Assembly (NCBI GenBank): GCA_035492655.1
Contig: DATJJB010000125.1
Span: 1-64,000, forward strand
Origin: Kutzneria sp035492655
GTDB lineage: Bacteria > Actinomycetota > Actinomycetes > Mycobacteriales > Pseudonocardiaceae
DNA: 64,000 bases
Reading direction: 5' to 3'
The position numbers and the translations under genes are program-made. Shown one piece after another: positions 32,379-41,051 of this stretch. The notes under the pieces were generated by a model that did not search any database, was not told the DNA's origin, and was given only the letters and a program-made list of their open reading frames with translations. The first letter of the stretch is position 1. The number at the start of each line of letters is the position of its first letter.

Positions 32379-34253
32379 GTGGACGTCTCCATACTCGGCC
32401 CGTTCAAGGTTGCCCGCTCCGGCGCGGACGTCACACCGTCAGCGCCCAAACTGCGCAGGGTGCTCGCGCTGCTCGCCGTCCAGGCGAACCGGGTCGTGAG
32501 CATCGACCAGATCATCCAGGAGCTGTGGGACGAGCGCCCGCCGCCCAGCGCCACCACCACCATGCAGACCTACGTCTACCAGGTACGCAAGGTCACCCGG
32601 CAGTACGACCAGGCGGGCCGTGATCTCGGCGCGGACGACCCGGACGGCAGCGGCATGCTGCACACCACGTTCGGCGGCTACATGCTGACGCTTCGGCCAG
32701 AGGCGCTCGATGCCCTGCGGTTCGAGCAGCTGGTCGAGAAGGGCCGTGGCCAGCTCGCTGCCGGCGAGCTGACCACGGCGGCGTGGACGTTCCGGCTCGC
32801 GTTGCAGCAGTGGAAGGGCCCGGCGCTGACGGCCGTCAACACCGGCCCGGTGCTGCAGGCGGCGGCGGTCCGTCTCGAAGAGATGCGCAAGAGTGTGCTG
32901 GAGCAGCGGATCGACATCGATCTCCAGCTCGGCCGGCACCACGACCTGATCAGCGAGTTGATCAGCACGGTCAGCGAACAGCCGACGCACGAAGGTTTTC
33001 AGGCCAAGCTGATGCTCGCGCTGTACCGGGTCGGCCGGCGCTCGGAGGCGCTGCAGACCTATCAGCGGGCCCGCTCGGCGCTGCACGACGAGCTCGGGCT
33101 GGAACCGTCGACCGAGCTGCGCCGGTTGCAGAAGGCCATCCTGGACAACGACTTGCGACTGGACGTGCCGCCGGGCACCGCGACCACCGGCGGTTTCGCC
33201 GGCGCCGCCACCCCGCCGAACATGCTGCCGCCGGACGTCGCCGTCCAGGTTGGACGGGACCAGGAGCTGGCCGCGGCGAGCGAGCTGCTGACCCGGGCGG
33301 ACCGCACGACCGCCCCGGTCATCGTGGTCGCCGGCGCGCCCGGTATCGGCAAGTCGGCGTTCGCCGTGCACCTGGCCCACAAGGTGCGGGCCAGCTATCC
33401 CGACGGGCAGCTGCACCACCGGCTGACCGACGACGACGGCACCGCGCAGCCGCCGGCCGAGGTGCTGGCCGAGCTGCTGCGGGCGATCGGGGTGGCCCCG
33501 GAGAAGATCCCGCCGACGGTGGCCGCCCGCAGCCAGCTGTTACGCAGCTGGACGGCGAACCGACGGGTGCTCATCGTGCTCGACGACGCGGCCGGCATCG
33601 ACCAGGTGCTGCCGCTGCTGCCGGTCGGCGCCGGCTGCGCGACCGTGGTGGCCAGCCGCCGTCGGATCGCCGGCCCGGCCATCTCGATGACGGTGGACCT
33701 GCAGCCGCTGGCCGTCGAGGACGCGACCCAGCTGCTCTCCACGGTGCTCGGCGCGTGCCGGCTGGCCGCGGATGCGGAGGGCACCAGCCGGCTGCTCAGC
33801 CTGTGTGCCGGACTGCCGCTGGCTCTGCGCGAGGCCGCGACGCGCCTGAGTCTGCGCACGCACTGGTTGATCGGCCGCCAGGTGGACCGGATGCGGGTCG
33901 GCGACACCGAGGTCACCGACAGCATGCTGCGCAGCCACCGGCTGCTGCCGCCGGGCGCGCGGCGGGTCTTCCTGGTGCTGGTCGACTCCGACGCCGGTGC
34001 GATCACCGCGGCCGCGGTGGCCGCGCTGACCGGCATGGACGAGGCGACCGCGGAAAGCTACCTGGAGGACCTCGTCGAGTTCCTGCTGGCCGACGCCCAA
34101 CGGCAGGTCGACGGCACGTTCGTCTACCGCACCCACGCGCTGTACCGGGCCGCGGCGGCCGTGCTCGACGACAGCGCACGGAACCTGCCGCTGCCTTCCA
34201 GCCCCTACGAGGGCACGCACGACCGACTCCCCCTGCACCAGCTGCGCACCTGA
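32379..34253 (+). CDS. SARP-family pathway regulator with NB-ARC ATPase domain
   Basis: 624-residue activator of the AfsR/SARP type. An OmpR-like winged-helix domain covers about 1-95 (APKLRRVLALLAVQANRVVSIDQIIQELW), then the bacterial transcriptional activation domain to about 260 (YRVGRRSEALQTYQRARSALHDELGLEPSTELRRLQ). An NB-ARC ATPase follows with Walker A GAPGIGKSAFAVHLA near residue 323 and RVLIVLDDAAG near 391. No C-terminal TPR array is present. Codon 388 is TTA (33540-33542), so translation may need the rare leucyl-tRNA (bldA type). GTG start with AGGCGG upstream. It is first in a rightward unit with the SchA/CurD cyclase. Confidence 0.93.
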   Translation: MDVSILGPFKVARSGADVTPSAPKLRRVLALLAVQANRVVSIDQIIQELWDERPPPSATTTMQTYVYQVRKVTRQYDQAGRDLGADDPDGSGMLHTTFGGYMLTLRPEALDALRFEQLVEKGRGQLAAGELTTAAWTFRLALQQWKGPALTAVNTGPVLQAAAVRLEEMRKSVLEQRIDIDLQLGRHHDLISELISTVSEQPTHEGFQAKLMLALYRVGRRSEALQTYQRARSALHDELGLEPSTELRRLQKAILDNDLRLDVPPGTATTGGFAGAATPPNMLPPDVAVQVGRDQELAAASELLTRADRTTAPVIVVAGAPGIGKSAFAVHLAHKVRASYPDGQLHHRLTDDDGTAQPPAEVLAELLRAIGVAPEKIPPTVAARSQLLRSWTANRRVLIVLDDAAGIDQVLPLLPVGAGCATVVASRRRIAGPAISMTVDLQPLAVEDATQLLSTVLGACRLAADAEGTSRLLSLCAGLPLALREAATRLSLRTHWLIGRQVDRMRVGDTEVTDSMLRSHRLLPPGARRVFLVLVDSDAGAITAAAVAALTGMDEATAESYLEDLVEFLLADAQRQVDGTFVYRTHALYRAAAAVLDDSARNLPLPSSPYEGTHDRLPLHQLRT

Positions 34254-34274
34254 CCCGGCGATGGGAGAAACACG

Positions 34275-34655
34275 ATGCCGTACGCGGCAATCAGCTATCG
34301 GATCAAGCCAGGGCACGAGGACGAGATCGCCGCGATCTTCGCGAACTTCCAGCGGGTGGACACGCCGGAACTCAGTGACGACGCGGGCGACCAGGTCGGG
34401 CGGCTGCTCGGCACGGCGGTGTTCGTCAAGGGCGAGAACCTGGTCCGCGTGATCCACTACGAGGGCGACTTCGCCGCGGTCGGCCGGCACATGGCCCGCC
34501 AGCAGGGCGTCCACAAGCTCGAAGCGGAGCTGGCGCCCTACCTGCTCGACCAGCGGGACACCTCCTCGCCCGAGGGCTTCGCGGCCTACTTCCGGGACGC
34601 CACCATGCGTTCCATCGCGCAGCTGTCCGTCGGCACGCATCCGTCGACGGCCTGA
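34275..34655 (+). CDS. SchA/CurD-type polyketide cyclase
   Basis: 126-residue protein of the SchA/CurD (WhiE-ORFI-like) family found in spore-pigment and pentangular aromatic polyketide clusters. The start MPYAAISYRIKPGHEDEIAAIFANFQRV and the middle RVIHYEGDFAAVGRHMARQQGVHKLEAELAPYL are typical and closely match the second copy at 47626. These small ferredoxin-fold proteins are thought to help later ring closures. GGGAG precedes the ATG; it follows the SARP gene by 21 bases and ends before a strong terminator. Confidence 0.88.
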   Translation: MPYAAISYRIKPGHEDEIAAIFANFQRVDTPELSDDAGDQVGRLLGTAVFVKGENLVRVIHYEGDFAAVGRHMARQQGVHKLEAELAPYLLDQRDTSSPEGFAAYFRDATMRSIAQLSVGTHPSTA

Positions 34656-34665
34656 CCAGCACCGA

Positions 34666-34707
34666 AAAGGACCGCCTCCCCGTCAGCTGACGGGGAGGCG
34701 GTCCTTT
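34666..34707. terminator. Strong bidirectional terminator
   Basis: A 42-base perfect palindrome: the arm AAAGGACCGCCTCCCCGTCAG is followed directly by its reverse complement ending GGTCCTTT. It separates the rightward cyclase gene from the 3' end of the leftward MarR gene. Confidence 0.9.
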
Positions 34708-34754
34708 GGTTCCGACGTATATATGGCGCCGGGGGAAGGTGGGTGGTGCGGGGC

Positions 34755-35219
34755 TCAGCGCTTGGCGGTCTGCAGCCGGCCGGTGTGCTCGCGCAGCAGC
34801 TCGGTCATGCGTTGCAGGTAGCGGCGGATGGCGTCCCGCTCGCCGTTGCGGAACTCGCTCTCCACCAACGCGTTCACCGCCTGCCGCAGCGGCTCGAAGA
34901 CCCAGGCCAGCTTGGCGTCCACGCCGTCGCACGGGGCGACCAGGATGCGGCGGCGGTCGTTGGGGTCGCGCAGGCGGCGCACGTAGCCGGCCCGCTCCAG
35001 TCGGTCGACGACGCCGGTGATCGCGCCGGTGGTCAGTCCGGACATGTCGGCCAGCCGGCCGGCCGTCACCATCGAGTCGGCCCGCATCAGCAGGTCGAGG
35101 CACTTGTAGTCGGTCGGGGAGACGCCGAGGGTCTCGCCGACCACCGCGTGGAAGAGCACCTCCGCGCCGCTGAAGTCACGATTCACTTGCCCGAAGTCGA
35201 AGTCCACAGCGCGAATCAC
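34755..35219 (-). CDS. MarR-family transcriptional regulator
   Basis: 154 residues from the GTG at 35219. Typical MarR features: FSGAEVLFHAVVGETLGVSPTDYKCLDLLMRADSM, the recognition helix LADMSGLTTGAITGVVDRLERAGYV and the wing RRLRDPNDRRRILVAP. The frame is open to an ATG at 35303; no start has a convincing ribosome site, so the N terminus is uncertain. It is divergent from the PadR gene, and the operator at 35397-35415 lies between them. The same operator recurs behind the ketosynthase gene, which makes this protein a likely cluster regulator, possibly responding to the product or an intermediate. Confidence 0.85.
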   Translation of the reverse strand: MIRAVDFDFGQVNRDFSGAEVLFHAVVGETLGVSPTDYKCLDLLMRADSMVTAGRLADMSGLTTGAITGVVDRLERAGYVRRLRDPNDRRRILVAPCDGVDAKLAWVFEPLRQAVNALVESEFRNGERDAIRRYLQRMTELLREHTGRLQTAKR

Positions 35220-35396
35220 CGCCTCACCGTCGATGTCGAACACAACTGTCGAACACCCCCCGCCACCGGCTCGGATTCGCTGCCCATCGTCGGAGCCGAT
35301 CATCGGAGACGGCTGGAGAACCGGCCGCGACCGGCACCAGCGAACCGCCTCCTCGCCGACCCCTGATCGACATCAGGGTATATCCCTGATGTTCGA

Positions 35397-35415
35397 CTAG
35401 TCGAAAGTATACTAG
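35397..35415. promoter_or_regulatory. MarR-type operator, copy 1
   Basis: CTAGTCGAAAGTATACTAG is an imperfect palindrome with outer arms CTAGT/ACTAG in the divergent MarR-PadR promoter region. Its reverse complement matches 56081-56099 at 17 of 19 positions, including 13 in a row. MarR and PadR proteins both bind sites of this size; MarR is the more likely owner because the arms are short and AT-rich. Confidence 0.7.
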
Positions 35416-35462
35416 CGTTAGCCGTGTTCGAGCGAGACCATGCGACGAAAGGGCAGGCGGTG

Positions 35463-36053
35463 ATGGCACGCAGGCACAGCAACACCCTGGCCGCGGCGGT
35501 GCTGGCCGTCCTGTGGGAGGGCCCGACGCACCCCTACGCCGTGCAGCGCACGCTGCGCGAACGTGGCCTCGACCGCAGCGTCAAGCTCAGCCGCGGCACG
35601 GTGTACCTCCTCTTCGGCCAGCTGACCAGGGACGGTCACGTCGAAGCGGTGGCGACCGGCCGCACGGCCAACCGGCCGACGCACACGGTGTTCACGCTGA
35701 CCGAGCCCGGCCGCGCGCAGCTGCTGGACTGGGCCAAGGAGCTGCTGTCCGTGCCGAGCACGGAACACGGCGCCTTCCCCACCGGTCTGCGCCTGTTGCC
35801 CGTGCTCGCGCCGGCCGAAGCCGCCACACTGCTGCGTGAGCGGTGCGCGGCGCTGGCGGCCGAGATCAGCGCGGTCGGCGCCGAGCCGGGGCACCCGCTC
35901 GTCGACGAGTACCGCCGGGCCCAGCTCGAACTGGAACAGGACTTCGTGGACCGTCTCATCGCACGTATCGAGCACCAGCCAGCCGACAGCGGTCGGCGTC
36001 ACACTCGGACCGCCGCCGCACGGGGGCGCTCGCACCAACTGGAGGAATCATGA
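35463..36053 (+). CDS. PadR-family transcriptional regulator
   Basis: 196 residues. The N-terminal winged helix covers about 5-90 (NTLAAAVLAVLWEGPTHPYAVQRTLRERGL, SRGTVYLLFGQLTRDGHVEAV, RPTHTVFTLTEPGRAQLLDW). A helical C-terminal dimerisation domain follows (EYRRAQLELEQDFVDRLIARIE). The ATG at 35463 is taken as start; a GTG at 35424 is possible but would place the operator immediately upstream without a ribosome site. Its TGA overlaps the ATG of the flavin monooxygenase (ATGA), so the two are cotranscribed and coupled. Confidence 0.87.
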   Translation: MARRHSNTLAAAVLAVLWEGPTHPYAVQRTLRERGLDRSVKLSRGTVYLLFGQLTRDGHVEAVATGRTANRPTHTVFTLTEPGRAQLLDWAKELLSVPSTEHGAFPTGLRLLPVLAPAEAATLLRERCAALAAEISAVGAEPGHPLVDEYRRAQLELEQDFVDRLIARIEHQPADSGRRHTRTAAARGRSHQLEES

Positions 36054-37276
36054 CCGCAGTGAAATCCGCCCTGGTCATCGGCAGCGGCATCGCCGGGCCG
36101 GTGACCGCGATGGCACTGCAGAAGGCCGGCATCGACGTCACCATCTTCGAGGCCTACGACGGGCGGGCCGCCAACGTCGGCGGCGCGTTCACCATCGCCA
36201 CCAACGGCCTGGACGCGCTGGACGCCATCGACGCGCTCGGCGCGACCGAGGGCCTGGGCTACCGGGCGCCGCGGATGCAGATGTACAACGCCGACAGCAA
36301 GCTGATCGGCACGCTGGCCACCGGCATCCCGCGTTCGGACGGCGTGAACAGCACCAGCTTCCGGCGGGCCGACATGTTCTCGGCGCTCAACGGCGAGATC
36401 AAGCGGCGCGGCATCCGCATCGAGTACGGCAAGCGCTTCGTCCGCTACACCGACAACGGCGACTCGGTCACCGCGCACTTCGCCGACGGCAGCGCGGTCA
36501 CCGCCGACATCCTGATCGGCGCGGACGGCATCCACTCGCAGATCCGCAACATGATCGACAGCTCCGCGCCGAGCCCGCGCTACACCGGGCTGGTCTCCTT
36601 CGGCGGCTTCGCGGCCAACCCCGGCCTCAAGCCGGACCCGACCGGCTGGCACATGACCTTCGGCCGCAAGGCCTTCCTCGGCGTGTTCGTGCCCAACGCC
36701 AAGGAGGTCTGGTGGTTCATCAACGTGCCCAAGGACCAGCCGCTGTCCAAGGAGCAGATCGTCAACGAGGGTCTCGAGCGCTGGAGCAACACGCTCATCG
36801 ACCTGTTCAAGAAGGACAACACCAAGGCCGAGGCGGTCATCCGGGCCACCGGCCCGGCCGGCCTCATCGTGCTCGGCGCCCAGTACGACCTGCCGGACGT
36901 CAAGCGTTGGCACCGGGGTCGGGTGGCGATCGTGGGCGACGCCGCGCACGCCGCGTCGACCAGCTCCGGCCAGGGCGCCTCGATGGCCATGGAGAGCTCG
37001 GTGACGCTGGGCCGGTGCCTGCGTGACTGCGCCACCCCGGAGGAGGCCTTCACCACCTACGAGCAGATCCGCCGCAAGCGCGCGGAGAAGATCATCGCGT
37101 ACGGCCAGAAGAGCGCGAACTCCAAGGCCGCCGGCCCGTTCGCCGCGATGATGCGGGACACCTTCATGGGCATCGGCCTGAAGTACTTCTACAAGCCCGA
37201 CTCGACCGACGCGTGGCTGCTGTCGCACCACATCGACTTCAACGCGCCGGTCCAGGTCGAGCTGGCCACGGTGTGA
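36050..37276 (+). CDS. FAD-dependent monooxygenase (group A), polyketide tailoring
   Basis: 408-residue flavoprotein. FAD motifs: ALVIGSGIAGPVTAMALQKAG at the start, DILIGADGIHSQIR near residue 160 and GRVAIVGDAAHAASTSSGQGASMAMESS near 292. The length and the SGQG(A/T)SMAMES motif suit the group that hydroxylates polyketide or tetracycline-like rings. It is expected to hydroxylate or oxidatively rearrange the aromatic core using NAD(P)H and O2. GGAGGAATC precedes the ATG; coupled to PadR upstream and convergent with a second PadR gene 9 bases downstream. Confidence 0.9.
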   Translation: MTAVKSALVIGSGIAGPVTAMALQKAGIDVTIFEAYDGRAANVGGAFTIATNGLDALDAIDALGATEGLGYRAPRMQMYNADSKLIGTLATGIPRSDGVNSTSFRRADMFSALNGEIKRRGIRIEYGKRFVRYTDNGDSVTAHFADGSAVTADILIGADGIHSQIRNMIDSSAPSPRYTGLVSFGGFAANPGLKPDPTGWHMTFGRKAFLGVFVPNAKEVWWFINVPKDQPLSKEQIVNEGLERWSNTLIDLFKKDNTKAEAVIRATGPAGLIVLGAQYDLPDVKRWHRGRVAIVGDAAHAASTSSGQGASMAMESSVTLGRCLRDCATPEEAFTTYEQIRRKRAEKIIAYGQKSANSKAAGPFAAMMRDTFMGIGLKYFYKPDSTDAWLLSHHIDFNAPVQVELATV

Positions 37277-37285
37277 GGCCGCAGG

Positions 37286-37915
37286 TCACCGGGTCGGCAG
37301 GCCGTCGGCCGCCGACTCGGTGACCGCGCGCAGGCCCTCCTGGGTCCAGGTGAGCCGGCCGGCCCGCAGCTCGGTCAACACCGAGTCGACCCAACGGATC
37401 TCGGCCGAGGTGACGGCCAGCAGGTATTCGGCGTCCAACAGGGACACCGCGGGCACGGTCGACGCGGTGGCCCTGATGCCGTCGGCCAGCCGGTCGGCCT
37501 CGGCCCGCAGCCGTTCGAGGCGGGTCTCGAACCGGGTGACGACCTCGGTCGGCTCCAGCAGCGGGATGAACGACACCGCGGCCGGGAACTCGGCGAAGCT
37601 CTTGCGGGGGTCGGACAGCATGTCGCGCAGCCACTCCGCGGCCACCTCGTCGCCTTCCGAGGTGATCTCGTAGACCGTGCGCTCCGGCCACTGGCTGTCG
37701 CGCTCGGTGTTCAGCACGGCGATCAGGCCGGTGTTGCGCAGCCGCTCGATCATCTTGTACAGCGACGCCCGCGGCTCCACGTTGATCACTTCGTCCTTGC
37801 CCCACTGCTTGATCAGCTGCTGCATCCGGTACGGGTGCATGGGCTCGACCTTGAGCAGGCTCAGGATGGCCAGGGCGAGTGGGGATCGACGATGCGCACG
37901 GCTCACCGGACCCAT
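37286..37915 (-). CDS. PadR-family transcriptional regulator (second)
   Basis: 209 residues. The winged helix covers about 8-95 (SPLALAILSLLKVEPMHPYRMQQLIKQWGKD, PRASLYKMIERLRNTGLIAVLN, RTVYEITSEGDEVAAEWL), followed by a helical C-terminal half with DAEYLLAVTSAEIRWVDSVL. The start at 37915 is preceded by a near-palindrome GGTAACGGTCACC (37916-37928), a possible self-operator. It is divergent from the halogenase gene, whose expression it may control. The open frame upstream to 38092 is not coding. Confidence 0.87.
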   Translation of the reverse strand: MGPVSRAHRRSPLALAILSLLKVEPMHPYRMQQLIKQWGKDEVINVEPRASLYKMIERLRNTGLIAVLNTERDSQWPERTVYEITSEGDEVAAEWLRDMLSDPRKSFAEFPAAVSFIPLLEPTEVVTRFETRLERLRAEADRLADGIRATASTVPAVSLLDAEYLLAVTSAEIRWVDSVLTELRAGRLTWTQEGLRAVTESAADGLPTR

Positions 37916-38018
37916 GGTAACGGTCACCCGCCGTTCTGGACCGCTTCCACAGCGACGCACCAAGAACGGCTGCCATCGTCCACGGCATTGCCAGCGATCG
38001 TCAGGGACGGAGTGGCAC

Positions 38019-39428
38019 ATGCGTGAATCGACACGGGTGCTGGTGATCGGCGGCGGCCCCGCCGGCGCCACCGCCGCGGGCCTGCTCGCCAAGGAGGGTC
38101 TCGAGGTGACCCTGCTGGAGCGCGACCATTTCCCGCGCTACCACATCGGGGAGTCGATCCTGCCCTCCTGCCGGCCGATCTTCGAGCTGCTCGGCGTGTG
38201 GGACAAGGTGCAGGCGCACGGCTTCCAGCCCAAGGGCGGCGCCTACTTCTTCTGGGGCACCGAGGAGTGGGAGGTGGTGTTCAACGAGCTCGGCAACGAC
38301 GGCTCCAACGCCTTCCAGGTGGTGCGGTCGGAGTTCGACAAGATCCTGCTGGACCACGCCCGTGAGCTCGGCGCCGAGGTGCACGAGGGCGTGTCGGTCA
38401 AGGAGCTGGAGTTCGACGGCGACCGCCCGATCGCGGTGACGTGGGCGCAAAGCGACGATTCCTCGGTCGGTGGCCGGATCACCTTCGACTACCTGGTCGA
38501 CGCCTCCGGCCGCAACGGCCTGATGGCGGTGCGCAACCTGCACAACCGCAAGTTCCACAACGTCTTCCGCAACGTCGCGGCCTGGTCGTACTGGCGCAAC
38601 GCCAAGCCGCTGGACCGCGGCCCCGAGGGCGCGATCACGGTCTCCTCGGTGGAGGACGGCTGGTTCTGGGGCATCCCGCTGCACGACGGCACGCTCAGCG
38701 TCGGCCTGGTGACCGGCCGGGACGGCTTCAACGCCAAGCGCAACGAGCTCGGCTCCATCCAGGCGGTCTACGACGAGGCGCTGGGCAAGTGCCCGTCCAT
38801 CGCCGGCCTGGTCGAGGGCGCGACCCAGATCAGCGAGATGAAGGTGGAGCAGGACTACTCCTACGCCGCCGAGTCGTTCACCGGTCCGGGTTACTTCCTG
38901 ATCGGCGACGCCGCCTGCTTCCTGGACCCGCTGCTGTCCACCGGCGTGCACCTGGCCACCTACAGCGCGATGCTGGCCGCCGCGGCGATCGTCAGCACCG
39001 AGCGCGGCGAGGTCGAGATCGAGCACGCGCAGAGCTTCTTCGCCACCGTCTACCGGCACGCCTACGAGCGGCTGCTGGTGCTGGTCTCCACCTTCTACGA
39101 GTCCTACCGCGGCAAGGCGCACCACTTCTACCAGGCCCAGACGCTCAGCCAGGCCGACCGCGACGACCTGAACCTGCAGTCCGCCTTCGACCGGATCATC
39201 ACCGGCATCGAGGACATGGAGGACGCCGCCGACGTCTACGCCCGGGTGCAGCAGCACCTGCACGGCGCGGAGAGCGGCAACCCCAACCCGCTGGCCAACC
39301 TGAACAAGGTGCACGAGCAGAAGCAGGCGCCGATCAACCCCGACCAGGCGGTCGACGGGCTGTACCTGAGCTTCTTCCCCACCTTCGGCCTGCGCAAGGC
39401 CCTGGCCGCCGTCGCCGGCGAGAAGTAG
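38019..39428 (+). CDS. FADH2-dependent halogenase
   Basis: 469 residues. FAD motif VLVIGGGPAGATAAGLLAKEG; RDHFPRYHIGESILPS, typical of flavin halogenases acting on phenolic and ACP-bound or polyketide substrates. The catalytic-Lys region is GFQPKGGAYFFWG, the WxWxIP signature appears as GWFWGIP near residue 225, and FLIGDAACFLDPLLSTGVHLAT near 295. It chlorinates (or brominates) an electron-rich ring using FADH2, O2 and halide. No flavin reductase gene is evident nearby, so FADH2 must come from a general reductase. GGACGGAG precedes the ATG; 10 bases separate it from the SDR gene. Confidence 0.92.
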   Translation: MRESTRVLVIGGGPAGATAAGLLAKEGLEVTLLERDHFPRYHIGESILPSCRPIFELLGVWDKVQAHGFQPKGGAYFFWGTEEWEVVFNELGNDGSNAFQVVRSEFDKILLDHARELGAEVHEGVSVKELEFDGDRPIAVTWAQSDDSSVGGRITFDYLVDASGRNGLMAVRNLHNRKFHNVFRNVAAWSYWRNAKPLDRGPEGAITVSSVEDGWFWGIPLHDGTLSVGLVTGRDGFNAKRNELGSIQAVYDEALGKCPSIAGLVEGATQISEMKVEQDYSYAAESFTGPGYFLIGDAACFLDPLLSTGVHLATYSAMLAAAAIVSTERGEVEIEHAQSFFATVYRHAYERLLVLVSTFYESYRGKAHHFYQAQTLSQADRDDLNLQSAFDRIITGIEDMEDAADVYARVQQHLHGAESGNPNPLANLNKVHEQKQAPINPDQAVDGLYLSFFPTFGLRKALAAVAGEK

Positions 39429-39438
39429 GGGGCGGGTC

Positions 39439-40176
39439 ATGGATCTTGGATTGACCGGCAAGCGGGTGCTGCTCACCGGCGGCACCCGCGGCATCGGCCG
39501 GGCCACCGCGCTGGCGCTGGCCGCCGAGGGCGCGTCGGTGGTCGTGTGCCACCACAGCAACGCCGAAGCGGCGGCGAGCCTGTCCCTGCGGCTCAAGGAG
39601 CTCGGCGACGGCAACGAGGTCGTCCAGGCCGACGTCACCGATCAGGCCGACGTGACGCGGCTGCTGGAGCACGTCGGCACCGCCCTTGGCGGGCTGGACG
39701 TGGTGGTGAACAACGTGGGCGTGGACGGCTTCGTGCCGTTCGGCGACCTGGCCGAGGACGAGTGGCACCGGGTGCTCGACCACAACGTCACCACCGCCTA
39801 CCTGGTCACCCGGGCCGCGCTCGGGCTGCTGTCCGACGGCGCCTCGGTGATCAACGTCGGGTCCTCGGTCGCGCTGCGCGGCCGGGTCAACGGCGTGCAC
39901 TACACCACGTCGAAGGCGGCCCTGATCGGCCTGACCCGGGCGCTGTGCAAGGAACTCGGGCCGCGGCGGATCCGGGTCAACACGGTCTCCCCCGGCCTCA
40001 CCGAGACCGAGCCGGGCGCGGGCCTGCCGCCGGCCGCGGTGGAGCGCATCGTCGGCATGACCGCGCTGGGCCGGATCTGCCAGCCCGAGGACGTCGCCAA
40101 CGCGGTGCTGTTCCTGGCCGGCGACCCGTCCAGCTACATCTCCGGTGTCACCCTCAACGTGGACGGGGGCGTCTGA
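39439..40176 (+). CDS. SDR-family ketoreductase
   Basis: 245-residue FabG-like reductase. TGGTRGIGRATALALAAEG binds NADPH, VVVNNVG follows strand 4, catalytic Tyr and Lys are in HYTTSKAALIG near residue 154, and the protein ends SYISGVTLNVDGGV. It presumably reduces a ketone or quinone of the polyketide. The stop TGA overlaps the ATG of the next gene (TGATG). It belongs to the rightward operon 38019-43316. Confidence 0.92.
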   Translation: MDLGLTGKRVLLTGGTRGIGRATALALAAEGASVVVCHHSNAEAAASLSLRLKELGDGNEVVQADVTDQADVTRLLEHVGTALGGLDVVVNNVGVDGFVPFGDLAEDEWHRVLDHNVTTAYLVTRAALGLLSDGASVINVGSSVALRGRVNGVHYTTSKAALIGLTRALCKELGPRRIRVNTVSPGLTETEPGAGLPPAAVERIVGMTALGRICQPEDVANAVLFLAGDPSSYISGVTLNVDGGV

Positions 40177-41051
40177 TGGCCCGCCCGATCGCGGTGCTCG
40201 GCCTGGGCGGCATGGGTTCCGGCATGGCCGCCGCGCTGGTCGCGGCCGGTCTGCCGGTCACCGTGCACAACCGCACCGCGGCCAAGGCCGAGCCGCTGGT
40301 CAAGGCCGGGGCGACGCTGGCCGCCTCGGCCGCCGAAGCCTGTGACGGCGCCGAGATCGTGCTGATCAGCCTGGCCGACGAGTCCGCTGTGGACGATGTG
40401 CTGTTCGGCGACGCGGTCGGGCGGCTCAAGCCCGGCACGGTGGTGGTCGACACCTCCACCGTGTCGCCGACCTTCGCCCGCAACACCGAACTGCGGCTCA
40501 ACGCCTCCGGCGTCACCCGGGTCGAGGCGTGTGTGCTGGGCAATCCGCAGATGGCGCTGGCCGGCAGGCTGCGCGTGTTCGCGGCCGGCCGGGAGTCCGA
40601 TGTGGACGGTGTGCGGGACGTGCTGTCCGTGCTCAGCCAGGAGATCCGGTTCCTCGGCCCGACCGGCCGGGCCAGCACCTTGAAGCTGGCGTTCAACCTG
40701 CTGCTCGGCGTGCAGGTGGCCGGGCTGGCCGAGGCGGTGGAGTTCGCCGAGGGCGCCGGGCTGGGCCGGGACCTGCTGCTGGACGCCATCGACAACAGCG
40801 GCTGGCAGTCGCCGGTGCTGGCGTTCCGATCGGGTTTCATGCGGCAGCGCAAGTACGAGCCGGCGGCGTTCCGCACGGTGTTGATGCGCAAGGACCTCCT
40901 GCTGGCCGGCGAGCAGGCCCGGGCCAACGGCGTCGACCTGCCGGTGGTGGACGCCGCCGTGTCGCGCTACGACGACGTGATGGCCGCCGGCCGTGGCGAC
41001 GAGGACGCGGCCGTGCTGGTCGAGGTGCGACGGGAAAGGAAGCAGGGGTGA
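40176..41051 (+). CDS. Beta-hydroxyacid-dehydrogenase-like NAD(P)-dependent reductase
   Basis: 291 residues of the 3-hydroxyisobutyrate dehydrogenase superfamily. The Rossmann motif is VLGLGGMGSGMAAALVAAG and the catalytic Lys lies in GRASTLKLAFNLLLG. The substrate loop that reads DAPVSG in classical members is EACVLGNPQMA here. A C-terminal helical domain is present. Imine reductases share this fold, so reduction of a ketone or a C=N bond are both possible. Coupled at both ends to its neighbours (ATG on TGA, GTG on TGA). Confidence 0.85.
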   Translation: MARPIAVLGLGGMGSGMAAALVAAGLPVTVHNRTAAKAEPLVKAGATLAASAAEACDGAEIVLISLADESAVDDVLFGDAVGRLKPGTVVVDTSTVSPTFARNTELRLNASGVTRVEACVLGNPQMALAGRLRVFAAGRESDVDGVRDVLSVLSQEIRFLGPTGRASTLKLAFNLLLGVQVAGLAEAVEFAEGAGLGRDLLLDAIDNSGWQSPVLAFRSGFMRQRKYEPAAFRTVLMRKDLLLAGEQARANGVDLPVVDAAVSRYDDVMAAGRGDEDAAVLVEVRRERKQG

